From: Actinomycetota bacterium
GTDB taxonomy: Bacteria; Actinomycetota; Acidimicrobiia; Acidimicrobiales; GCA-2861595
Reading direction: 5' to 3'
Assembly (NCBI GenBank): GCA_016781225.1
Contig: JADDQT010000127.1
Coordinates: 1-6,044, forward strand
Length of the DNA stretch: 6,044 bases
The first letter of the stretch is position 1, and each line of letters starts with the position of its first letter. This document shows positions 1 through 5,767 of this stretch, in pieces. The position numbers and the translations under genes are program-made. A model generated the notes under the pieces. The model was not told the origin of the DNA, did not search any database, and saw only the letters and a list, made by a program, of their open reading frames with translations.

Positions 1-93
1 CGCCTCCTCCACCGTCTCGGCCACTTCGCCGCTGGAGACCGGGACGCCGAATCGGACGAGGTATCGCTTTCCCTGGTACTCGAACAGGTCCAC
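1..93 (-). CDS. sucC: Succinyl-CoA synthetase (ADP-forming) beta subunit, N-terminal fragment
   Basis: This is the first 31 codons of a gene that continues beyond the left edge. The translation from GTG at 93-91 begins MDLFEYQGKRYLVRFGVPVS, which matches the conserved SucC opening (Leu-x-Glu-Tyr-Gln-x-Lys, then a Tyr/Phe-Gly-Pro-Val stretch) at the start of the ATP-grasp fold. SucC is the cytoplasmic nucleotide-binding subunit that, with SucD, interconverts succinyl-CoA and succinate with ATP or GTP synthesis in the TCA cycle. The GTG is chosen because the family normally starts about one residue before LxEYQ. An AGGA lies 11 bases upstream inside the livF stop region, a weak ribosome site. 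The gene starts only 13 bases after the livF stop on the same strand, so co-transcription or readthrough from the liv operon is likely. The identification rests on 31 residues but the motif is distinctive. Malate-CoA ligase beta subunit (MtkA) shares this N-terminus and cannot be excluded. Confidence 0.85.
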   Translation of the reverse strand, partial: MDLFEYQGKRYLVRFGVPVSSGEVAETVEEA

Positions 94-106
94 TGGGCCG
101 CGAATC

Positions 107-901
107 CTAGGGAACGCTCGAAGCGCTCGGGTCCCCGTCGCCCCCGCCCTCGGCGTCGCCGTCGCCCTCGCCCACCCCTGCCTCGACGTCGCCGCCCAGG
201 TAGGCCGACTTCACCGACTCGTCGTCCAGCAGGTCTGCGGCGGCGGCCGACCTCACCACCCGGCCGGTCTCCAGCACGTAGGCCCGGTGAGCCAGGCGGA
301 GGGCCTGGGCCGCGTTCTGCTCCACCAACAACAGCGTGGTCCCCTGGCGGTTGATCTCGGCCAGGATGTCGAAGATCTGGGTCACCAGCATCGTGGCCAG
401 GCCCATGGATGGCTCGTCGAGCAGGACCATCCTGGGCCGGGCCATCAGCGCCCGGCCGATGGCGAGCATCTGTTGCTCTCCCCCCGACAGCGTCCCGCCG
501 GCCTGGTTCCGGCGCTCGGCCAGGCGCGGGAAGAGGCCGAAGACCCGCTCCAAGTCGGGCCGTAGGGCCGGCCGCCCGCGCCCCGATCGGGCGTAGGCTC
601 CCATCTCCAGGTTCTCCATCACCGTCATCCCCGGGAAGACGCCTCGGCCTTCCGGGGACTGGCACAGGCCGAGGCGGACGATGCGGTAGGGAGCCAGCCC
701 GGAGATGGGCCGGTCGTCGAAGCGCACCGAGCCGGAGGTGACCGGGCGAAGCCCCGAGATGGTCTTGAGCGTTGTGGTCTTCCCTGCTCCGTTGCCTCCC
801 ACGAGCGTGACGATCTCCCCTTCGTCCACTTGGAGGGACACGCCCTTCAGGGCCTCCACCTTGCCGTAGTGAACCCTCACGTCCTCCAGCTCAAGCAGCA
901 T
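107..901 (-). CDS. livF: Branched-chain amino acid ABC transporter ATP-binding protein LivF
   Basis: This 264-residue cytoplasmic ATPase pairs with the LivG domain to drive import through LivH/LivM. Visible motifs: Walker A GGNGAGKT at residues 35-42, Q-loop Gln81 (CQSPEGRGVFP, typical of LivF), ABC signature LSGGEQQ at 138-144, Walker B VLLLDEPS-type around 159-165 with Asp162 and Glu163. The switch position reads VEQN (Gln195) instead of His, which is normal for LivF. The start is ATG at 901-899, because the protein then begins MLLELEDVRVHYG as LivF proteins do and GGAG lies 9 bases upstream. A more upstream ATG at 940 would add 13 unrelated residues encoded inside the preceding gene. With the chosen start it overlaps the livMG end by 11 bases, consistent with translational coupling. 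Oddity: after the usual end (SAYLGG, about residue 237) there is a tail of about 27 residues rich in Gly, Asp and Glu. Confidence 0.95.
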   Translation of the reverse strand: MLLELEDVRVHYGKVEALKGVSLQVDEGEIVTLVGGNGAGKTTTLKTISGLRPVTSGSVRFDDRPISGLAPYRIVRLGLCQSPEGRGVFPGMTVMENLEMGAYARSGRGRPALRPDLERVFGLFPRLAERRNQAGGTLSGGEQQMLAIGRALMARPRMVLLDEPSMGLATMLVTQIFDILAEINRQGTTLLLVEQNAAQALRLAHRAYVLETGRVVRSAAAADLLDDESVKSAYLGGDVEAGVGEGDGDAEGGGDGDPSASSVP

Positions 902-2864
902 CCGTTGGCACTCCGAGATATGCCTCCACGACCCTGGCATCGTGCTGGATCTGCGCCGGTGAGCCCTCGGCGATCAACTTGCCGAAGTCCAGCACCCCGA
1001 CCCGGTCGCAAGCGCTCATGACAAGTCCCATGTCGTGGTCGATGAGCACCACCGTCACGCCCGAGTCCCGGATCTTACGGATCAGTTCGACCAGGGCCCG
1101 CTTCTCGGATGGGTTCATCCCCGCCGCCGGCTCGTCGAGCAGGAGGACCGTGGGCCCCGTGGCCAGGCTGCGGGCGATCTCGAGGCGGCGCTGGTCGCCG
1201 TAGGCCAGGTTCTTGGCCAGGTCACCGGCCCTGGCCGAGATTCCCACGTACTCGAGGAGGCGCCGGGATTCCCTGTCACCAGTGCGCTCTTCGCGCCGGT
1301 GTCTGCGACCACCCAAGAGGGCCCCCGGCACGCTCGTGCGATGCCGGGCGTCTGCGCCCACCCGCACGTTCTCCAGGGCGGTGAGATCGGGGAACAGCCT
1401 GATGTTCTGGAACGTGCGGGCCACTCCGGCGCGCGTGATGCGATGGGCCTTCTGGCCGGTGACGTCGTGGTCGCCGGCGCGGATCCTGCCTGTGGTGGGC
1501 TTCACCATCCCCGTCACGCAGTTGAACAGCGTGGTCTTGCCTGCACCGTTGGGTCCGATGACGCCGAATATCTGACCCGAACGAACCTTCAGCGAGACTG
1601 CATCGAGGGCCACCACACCGCCGAACTCCACGCCGAGCTCCTCGATCTCGAGCACGGTGCCGGCGTCGGTTCCGTCACGGATCAAGGCGCCGACCACGTC
1701 TGCCTCGTCCTCCCTCTCCGAGGCGGTGCCCGGCTGCGCCGGCCCCGCCTGCTCGGCACCTTCGGGAGCAGGCGGTGTCTCCGGGGAGGCCTGCGTCAGC
1801 TCCGCCGCCCGCTTCCTGCTCGGGAGCAGCCCTTGGGGACGGAACAGCATCATCACGACCAGGGCGGCTCCGAACAGCAACACTCGGTACTCGGTGACGT
1901 CGGCGACGTTTCCTCCGGTCAGCTTGTTGAGCCAGTCGGTGATGGTCTCACCGGCCGCGGCTCGCCGCAGGTACTCGGGCAGGAAGGCGATGGCCAAGCC
2001 GCCGGCCATGACGCCCGGGAGCGAACCCATCCCACCGAGCACGACAGCGGCCAGCACGATCACGGAGAAGAAGAAGGGGAAGTTCTCGGGGCTGATGAAG
2101 CCGACCTTGCTGGCGTAGATCCACCCTGCCAGCCCACCCATGGACGCGCCCACTGCGAAGGCCCAGAGCTTCATGGTGAAGGTCGGCACGCCCATGACCT
2201 CGGCGGCGTCCTCGTCCTCTCGGATGGCGGACCAGGCCCGTCCCACCCGTGAGCGGTTGAGACGGACGGTCACCACCACGGCCACCACGACCGCGCCCAC
2301 CACCAGGTAGTAGTACGGCAGCGGCCGCAGTGTGAAAGCCGTGCCGAGGACCGGTGACGGGTGAGGTATGCCGGTGATGCCACGGGCCTCGCCGAGCGAC
2401 CCGCTGTTCTGGGCCACGATGCGCACGATCTCACCGAAGCCGAGGGTCACTATGGCCAGGTAGTCGCCACGAAGCCGAAGGGTGGGGGCGCCGAGGACCA
2501 CGCCCGCCACCAGCGCCAGGACGATGGCTACGGGCAGGGCCTGCCATGCGGACCAGCCATGAGTGGTACCGAGCACGGCGGTGGTGTAGGCGCCGACGGC
2601 GTAGAAGGCCACGTAACCGAAGTCGAGCAATCCGGCCGAGCCCACCACCACGTTGAGGCCGAGGGCCAGGAGGACGAAGACGCCGACGGGGAAGAAGAGG
2701 ACGCTCTGCCAATAGCTCGACAGCCCCAGCGGGCCCAGAACCACTAGGGCCAGAGCAGCCAGTGCGATGAGGAGCCTCAACCAGAAGGGTTGGCGGTCGA
2801 ACCAGCGGCTCACGGGCTCGACTATCGAGAGCCGGGGCCGACGGCCTCCCGGCCGGCTGGTCAT
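891..2864 (-). CDS. Fused branched-chain amino acid ABC permease LivM and ATPase LivG
   Basis: One 657-residue reading frame carries two subunits that are separate in E. coli. Residues 1-350 are a LivM-type inner-membrane permease with about 8-10 hydrophobic segments, the family loop containing LRGDYLAIVTLGFGEI (129-146) and the cytoplasmic coupling stretch VGRAWSAIREDEDAAEVMG (207-225). The permease ends with the LivM hallmark FRPQGLLP (341-348). A hydrophilic Pro/Glu/Ala-rich linker (about 349-403) leads into a LivG-type ATPase. Its motifs are Walker A GPNGAGKT (437-444), Q-loop Gln486 in RTFQNIRLF, signature LAYGDQRRLE (553-562), Walker B VLLLDEPAAGMNP (573-585) and switch His610. The Ala in the signature is usual for LivG. 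The start is ATG 2864-2862, which shares one base with the livH TGA. AAGGG lies 4 bases upstream. An in-frame extension to 2960 would lie inside livH and resembles no LivM. Such permease/ATPase fusions are known in actinobacteria. I see no internal stop or frameshift. Confidence 0.95.
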   Translation of the reverse strand: MTSRPGGRRPRLSIVEPVSRWFDRQPFWLRLLIALAALALVVLGPLGLSSYWQSVLFFPVGVFVLLALGLNVVVGSAGLLDFGYVAFYAVGAYTTAVLGTTHGWSAWQALPVAIVLALVAGVVLGAPTLRLRGDYLAIVTLGFGEIVRIVAQNSGSLGEARGITGIPHPSPVLGTAFTLRPLPYYYLVVGAVVVAVVVTVRLNRSRVGRAWSAIREDEDAAEVMGVPTFTMKLWAFAVGASMGGLAGWIYASKVGFISPENFPFFFSVIVLAAVVLGGMGSLPGVMAGGLAIAFLPEYLRRAAAGETITDWLNKLTGGNVADVTEYRVLLFGAALVVMMLFRPQGLLPSRKRAAELTQASPETPPAPEGAEQAGPAQPGTASEREDEADVVGALIRDGTDAGTVLEIEELGVEFGGVVALDAVSLKVRSGQIFGVIGPNGAGKTTLFNCVTGMVKPTTGRIRAGDHDVTGQKAHRITRAGVARTFQNIRLFPDLTALENVRVGADARHRTSVPGALLGGRRHRREERTGDRESRRLLEYVGISARAGDLAKNLAYGDQRRLEIARSLATGPTVLLLDEPAAGMNPSEKRALVELIRKIRDSGVTVVLIDHDMGLVMSACDRVGVLDFGKLIAEGSPAQIQHDARVVEAYLGVPTDAA

Positions 2865-3820
2865 CACGCCCTTGCCCGTCCCAGGCTCTCGCCCAGCAGC
2901 CCGGTCGGGCGGAACATCAGGACCAGGACGAGGACGGTGAAGGCGAACACGTCCTTCCACTCACCGCCCAGGACAGCCGATCCCCAGTTCTCCAACAGAC
3001 CCAGCAGGAGCCCTCCGGCCAGAGCTCCACGAATGTTGCCGATGCCTCCGAGCACCGCAGCCGTGAAGGCCTTGATGCCCGGCAGGAAGCCGATGTTGTA
3101 GCGGGCCGCCTCGAAGAAGAGCCCGTAGAGAGTTCCTGCTGCGCCGGCCAGAAGGCCGCCCAACAGGAACGTGAGCATGATCACGCGATCGATGTTCACT
3201 CCCATGAGAGCTGCGGTCTCGGAGTCCTGAGCAGTGGCCCGAATGCCCCTCCCCAGGCGGCTGCGCGCCACGAACCGGTCGAGGGCCAGCATCAACAGCA
3301 GCGCCGAAACCAGCACCAGGACCTTGTCCGTCCTGACGTTGGCGCCCCACAGCTCGAAGAGCTGACGCTTCTCCATGAGTCGGGGGAAGCCGAGGACCTC
3401 GCGGCCGTAGCGGATGGCGAACAGCTCCTGGAGAAAGAGCGAGATGCCGACAGCGGTTATCAGCGCGGCCAGCCTGGGGGCACCACGGCGGCGCAGAGGA
3501 CGGTAGGCCACTCGCTCCATGACCACGGCCGTTACACCCGAGGCCAACATGGCCACGACCATCACGACGATCAGCGAGGCGGCGAGGACGAACCCCGTCT
3601 TGGCCGGGTCTCCGACGTCGATGCCCAGGGCGTGCACTGCGAACAGGCTGGCGAACACCCCGATCATGAAGATCTCGGAGTGGGCGAAGTTGATGAGGCG
3701 GAGCACCCCGTAGACCAGCGTGTAACCGAGGGCTATCAGGGCATAGATCGCGCCCAGAGTGAGACCGTCCACCGTCTGAGCGCCGAACTGGTCGAGCAGA
3801 CAGCGGAAGCAGGCGTTTAT
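2864..3820 (-). CDS. livH: Branched-chain amino acid ABC transporter permease LivH (start uncertain, probably AUA)
   Basis: This is an integral membrane permease that pairs with the LivM half of the next gene to form the import channel. Family marks are DGLTLGAIYALIALGYTLVYG, then RLINFAHSEIFMIG near the N-terminus, a cytoplasmic coupling loop GRGIRATAQDSETAALMGV (190-208 if counted from 3820), and the FRPTGLLG ending. About eight hydrophobic segments are visible. The first standard in-frame start is GTG at 3772-3770 (302 aa), but it has no Shine-Dalgarno and would begin directly at DGLTLG, where LivH proteins normally carry some 14-18 earlier residues. Reading upstream in frame gives a plausible LivH N-terminus, NACFRCLLDQFGAQTVDG. 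It opens with AUA at 3820-3818, placed 7 bases after a GGAGG (3832-3828). No ATG, GTG or TTG lies between there and the in-frame stop at 3877-3875. I therefore place the start at AUA (318 aa), with GTG 3772 as the conservative alternative. The identity is secure, the start is not. Confidence 0.9.
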   Translation of the reverse strand: MNACFRCLLDQFGAQTVDGLTLGAIYALIALGYTLVYGVLRLINFAHSEIFMIGVFASLFAVHALGIDVGDPAKTGFVLAASLIVVMVVAMLASGVTAVVMERVAYRPLRRRGAPRLAALITAVGISLFLQELFAIRYGREVLGFPRLMEKRQLFELWGANVRTDKVLVLVSALLLMLALDRFVARSRLGRGIRATAQDSETAALMGVNIDRVIMLTFLLGGLLAGAAGTLYGLFFEAARYNIGFLPGIKAFTAAVLGGIGNIRGALAGGLLLGLLENWGSAVLGGEWKDVFAFTVLVLVLMFRPTGLLGESLGRARA

Positions 3821-3826
3821 GGTCTT

Positions 3827-3833
3827 CCCTCCC
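3827..3833 (-). promoter_or_regulatory. Strong ribosome binding site for livH
   Basis: On the minus strand these bases read GGGAGGG, a near-perfect Shine-Dalgarno core, with GGAGG ending 7 bases before the AUA codon at 3820. It decides the likely livH start, because the next standard start (GTG 3772) is 55 bases further on and has nothing similar upstream. The same GGAGGG is complementary to CCCUCC in the 3' arm of the palindrome just upstream. Confidence 0.65.
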
Positions 3834-3841
3834 AGAGAGTG

Positions 3842-3867
3842 ACGGAGGGCGGGTACCCGCCCTCCGT
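3842..3867. repeat. Perfect 26-bp palindrome in the livK-livH gap (mRNA hairpin)
   Basis: The half-site ACGGAGGGCGGGT is followed directly by its exact reverse complement, giving 13 bp per arm with no spacer and no mismatch. In the minus-strand mRNA it begins 22 bases after the livK stop codon and ends 8 bases before the livH Shine-Dalgarno. No U-run follows it, so it does not look like a standard intrinsic terminator. It more likely stabilises the livK message end, lowers expression of the downstream permease genes relative to the receptor, or controls livH initiation. A binding site for a dimeric protein is also possible. A smaller hairpin (arms CCGGC 3870-3874 and GCCGG 3880-3884) lies between it and the livK stop. 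Confidence 0.8.
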
Positions 3868-3888
3868 TGCCGGCTCATCGCCGGGGCG

Positions 3889-5157
3889 TCACCCGGCGGT
3901 CGTCGTGGTGGCTCCGCCGGTGGTGGTCGTGCTGCCGCCGCTGCTGCCTGCCCCAGTGCCGCTGCCGCCGACGGTGAGGGTCTGGAGCGGCACGATCTTG
4001 CCCCCCTTCACCTGGAACACGAAGAACTGCCTGGACCTGAGGTTGCCGTTCGCCTCGAACTCGATGGTCTTGGAGACGCCCTGGTAGACGCCCACGTCGT
4101 TCTCCACGTACTGGAGGAGCTTCGGGCGGGTGTCGTTGCCGGCTTTGATGCCCTGGATCAGGATCTTGGTGGAGTCGTAGCCCTCCGGTGAGTACAGGCC
4201 GGGCTCACGGCCGATCTTCTGCTTGAAGTTGTCGTAGAAGGCCTTGAGGTTGCCTTGAGAGCTCTCCAGCGCCAGGTTGCACGGGCAGCTCAAACGAGCT
4301 TCCTCGGCGGCGGCTCCGCCGGCCGACGTGACGAACCCGGGGTCGAGGGACCCGTCACCACTCAGGAACTTGGCCTTCGACTGGTTGTCCGCCAGTTGCT
4401 TCTTGAACCGGCCCGCCTCTGCGTAGTAGCCGCCGTAGAACACCAGGGCGGCGTCCTTGACCTTCGTGATGGTGGCCGAGAAGTCTTGGTTCTTCGGATC
4501 CACGACCTCGATGCTGCCCGCCCTCTTGACGCCCTTGGCCGTGGCCGCCTTCTCCACGTCCACGGTGAGCCCCTTGCCGTACTCGGTGTTGTCGTGCACG
4601 TAGGCCGCCGTGGCCGGCTTCTCCACGTTGGCCAGGTACTCGGCGATGCCGCTGGCCTGCAGGGCATCGTCGGCGATGGTGCGGTGGAAGACCGTCTGGT
4701 TCGGGACCACGTTGGGCAGGTCCTTGTTCGTCGCCGAGGGGCTGATCATCACCAGGCCCCCTTCCTGGAAGGCGGGGAGCAGAGCCTTGGTCTCGCCGGA
4801 GAAAGCGGACCCGACCACGCCCACGATGCTCTCGTCGCCGATGAACTGATCCTTGATGGTGCTGGCCTGAGCGGAGTCACCTGCGGTGTCGAACTCCTTC
4901 AGCTCGATGGTCACGTTGCCGCCCTTGGCGTTCTCCTCGTCGACGGCCAGCTTGGCCCCGTCCCTGATGTTGAGGCCCAGGTTGGCGTTGTCCCCGGTCT
5001 TGGCGCCTACGAAAGCGATCGAGACCTTCCGCTTGCCCTCGGGCTGTCCAGCGCCACCGCCGTCACCGTCGTCACTGCCGCAGGCGGCGAGGATCACGCC
5101 GGCCACCAGCAGCAGTGCCGATGACCTCCTCCAGGGTCGACCTCTGCGCTGGCCCAT
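3889..5157 (-). CDS. livK: Branched-chain amino acid ABC transporter substrate-binding lipoprotein
   Basis: This 422-residue periplasmic-binding-type receptor (Leu/Ile/Val-binding family, type I fold) captures substrate outside the membrane and delivers it to LivH/LivM. The N-terminus has an Arg-rich n-region (residues 2-11), a hydrophobic core (13-24) and a lipobox ILAAC with lipidated Cys26, followed by a flexible Asp/Gly linker. The mature domain begins KVSIAFVGAKTG (44-55). Regions typical of ligand contact are SAFSGET (117-123), ISPSATN (138-144), HDNTEYGKG (188-196) and FYGGYYAEAG (240-249). Exact ligand cannot be read. LivJ and LivK receptors bind Leu/Ile/Val, but homologues bind other amino acids, amides or urea. 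Two cysteines (291 and 293, CPC) sit in the mature domain. The C-terminus (396-422) is a Gly/Ser/Thr-rich tail with two TTTT runs. The start ATG 5157 has GGAGG 6 bases upstream (5168-5164) and gives a proper signal peptide. A longer frame to 5232 would add 25 residues without one. Confidence 0.93.
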   Translation of the reverse strand: MGQRRGRPWRRSSALLLVAGVILAACGSDDGDGGGAGQPEGKRKVSIAFVGAKTGDNANLGLNIRDGAKLAVDEENAKGGNVTIELKEFDTAGDSAQASTIKDQFIGDESIVGVVGSAFSGETKALLPAFQEGGLVMISPSATNKDLPNVVPNQTVFHRTIADDALQASGIAEYLANVEKPATAAYVHDNTEYGKGLTVDVEKAATAKGVKRAGSIEVVDPKNQDFSATITKVKDAALVFYGGYYAEAGRFKKQLADNQSKAKFLSGDGSLDPGFVTSAGGAAAEEARLSCPCNLALESSQGNLKAFYDNFKQKIGREPGLYSPEGYDSTKILIQGIKAGNDTRPKLLQYVENDVGVYQGVSKTIEFEANGNLRSRQFFVFQVKGGKIVPLQTLTVGGSGTGAGSSGGSTTTTGGATTTTAG

Positions 5158-5274
5158 GCGATGCCTCCCTCTTCGTCTGCCGTTCACCCTCGGCTCAGGC
5201 TCGGAGCATAGGCCGCCATGTCCCCGTTTCACATCGAATCAACCGCCCAGCTGCGGACGATGCACGATGTACTC
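5158..5274. promoter_or_regulatory. Divergent intergenic region with probable livK promoter
   Basis: This stretch separates the divergent livK and Rieske-like genes and must contain the start signals of the liv operon. On the minus strand TATGCT (5210-5205) is a fair -10 candidate, about 48 bases before the livK ATG. The hexamer 17 bp upstream, TGTGAA (5233-5228), is a poor -35 match, so activator-dependent or alternative sigma use is possible. A short GCTC-G-GAGC inverted repeat (5199-5207) overlaps the -10, and GGCTC is repeated directly (5192-5196 and 5198-5202). I could not identify a convincing plus-strand promoter. The assignment is tentative. Confidence 0.35.
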
Positions 5275-5739
5275 ATGTCCATCCGTCGCCCGCCGAATCG
5301 GGGCCCTTTGATTCTGATCGCGTCGGTGGTGACCCTGGCCTTCGCTGCTGTCCTGCTGTTCCTCGTGGTCCGCTTCGCGTCCCGAAACCCCGAGCAGGTC
5401 AACCTCGGGCCTCGAGTGTTCAGAGTGGGTAGCGCTGCCCGGCTTGCTCGGGAGGTGGACCAGCGTGGGCCGTTCCTCTTCAAGGACCCCCTCAATCGCG
5501 AGCGAGAGGTGTACATCCAGCACGTGGGCGAGGACCCCGAGGAGGGCTGGTCCGGCATCCGGGCCTACGCCTCGCGGGAGACGATCGAGTGCCTGCTGCG
5601 ATGGGAGCCGGACCGGCGACGCTTCGTGGACCCCTGTACCTCCCAGAGCTACCCGGCCGACGGGGCAGGGCTCACCACCTGCCCGGCCCGGGTGGAGAGG
5701 GGCGTCGTCAGCGTCGACCTGCGGTCGGCACGGCGGTGA
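5275..5739 (+). CDS. Membrane-anchored Rieske-fold-like protein lacking Fe-S ligands
   Basis: This 154-residue protein has a short basic N-terminus, one strong transmembrane helix (about residues 11-33) and an extracytoplasmic domain of about 115 residues. The C-terminal part, ECLLRWEPDRRRFVDPC (105-121) followed by SQSYPADG, tracks the Rieske pattern CTHLGCPLRW...RFxCPCHGSxYDxDG. Aligned this way, the two cysteines that form the disulfide in high-potential Rieske proteins are kept (Cys106, Cys121). The four [2Fe-2S] ligand positions become Arg101, Thr103, Asp119 and Thr122. It is therefore unlikely to bind the usual cluster, and its function is unknown. A third Cys (136) follows. In-frame ATGs at 5218 and 5260 are also possible starts. 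None has a clear Shine-Dalgarno. I prefer 5275 because it gives a compact anchor and leaves room for the livK promoter. It is divergent from livK and convergent with pcrA. The reading frame is secure, the family call is my inference from pattern. Confidence 0.75.
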   Translation: MSIRRPPNRGPLILIASVVTLAFAAVLLFLVVRFASRNPEQVNLGPRVFRVGSAARLAREVDQRGPFLFKDPLNREREVYIQHVGEDPEEGWSGIRAYASRETIECLLRWEPDRRRFVDPCTSQSYPADGAGLTTCPARVERGVVSVDLRSARR

Positions 5740-5765
5740 CAGCGCGTCTGCTGGAGCCGTCACCG
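5734..5765. other. Weak inverted repeat between convergent gene ends
   Basis: CGGTGAC (5734-5740) and GTCACCG (5759-5765) form a 7-bp perfect stem around an 18-base loop. It covers the stop codon of the Rieske-like gene and ends just before the pcrA stop (5770-5768). Neither strand has a following T-run, so it is at best a weak bidirectional terminator or 3'-end stabilising hairpin. It could also be chance. Confidence 0.3.
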
Positions 5766-5767
5766 GG

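Noticed and set aside
1035..2252. Long plus-strand open frame (405 codons) opposite livMG
   Set aside because: It is an antisense shadow of a GC-rich gene: no recognisable domain, skewed low-complexity composition, and the minus strand carries clear LivM and LivG motifs throughout.
2865..2960. Upstream in-frame start for livMG at 2960
   Set aside because: It would overlap livH by 97 bases and add a 32-residue segment unlike LivM. ATG 2864 with a one-base stop/start overlap is the usual coupled arrangement.
3842..3867. Classical rho-independent terminator after livK
   Set aside because: The stem is strong, but no U-tract follows on the minus strand and the same-strand permease genes continue, so full termination is unlikely.
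2961..3878. Minus-strand open frame (305 codons) in another frame over livH
   Set aside because: It is out of frame with the LivH motifs, rich in Arg/Gly/Pro/His, and lacks membrane segments.
4255..5124. Plus-strand open frame (289 codons) opposite livK
   Set aside because: It lies wholly within the livK coding region, has no family motif, and its open length is explained by the high third-position GC of livK.
5120..5157. Twin-arginine (Tat) signal on LivK
   Set aside because: The WRRSSALLL stretch has two arginines but lacks the remaining Tat consensus. An ordinary lipoprotein signal with lipobox ILAAC explains it.
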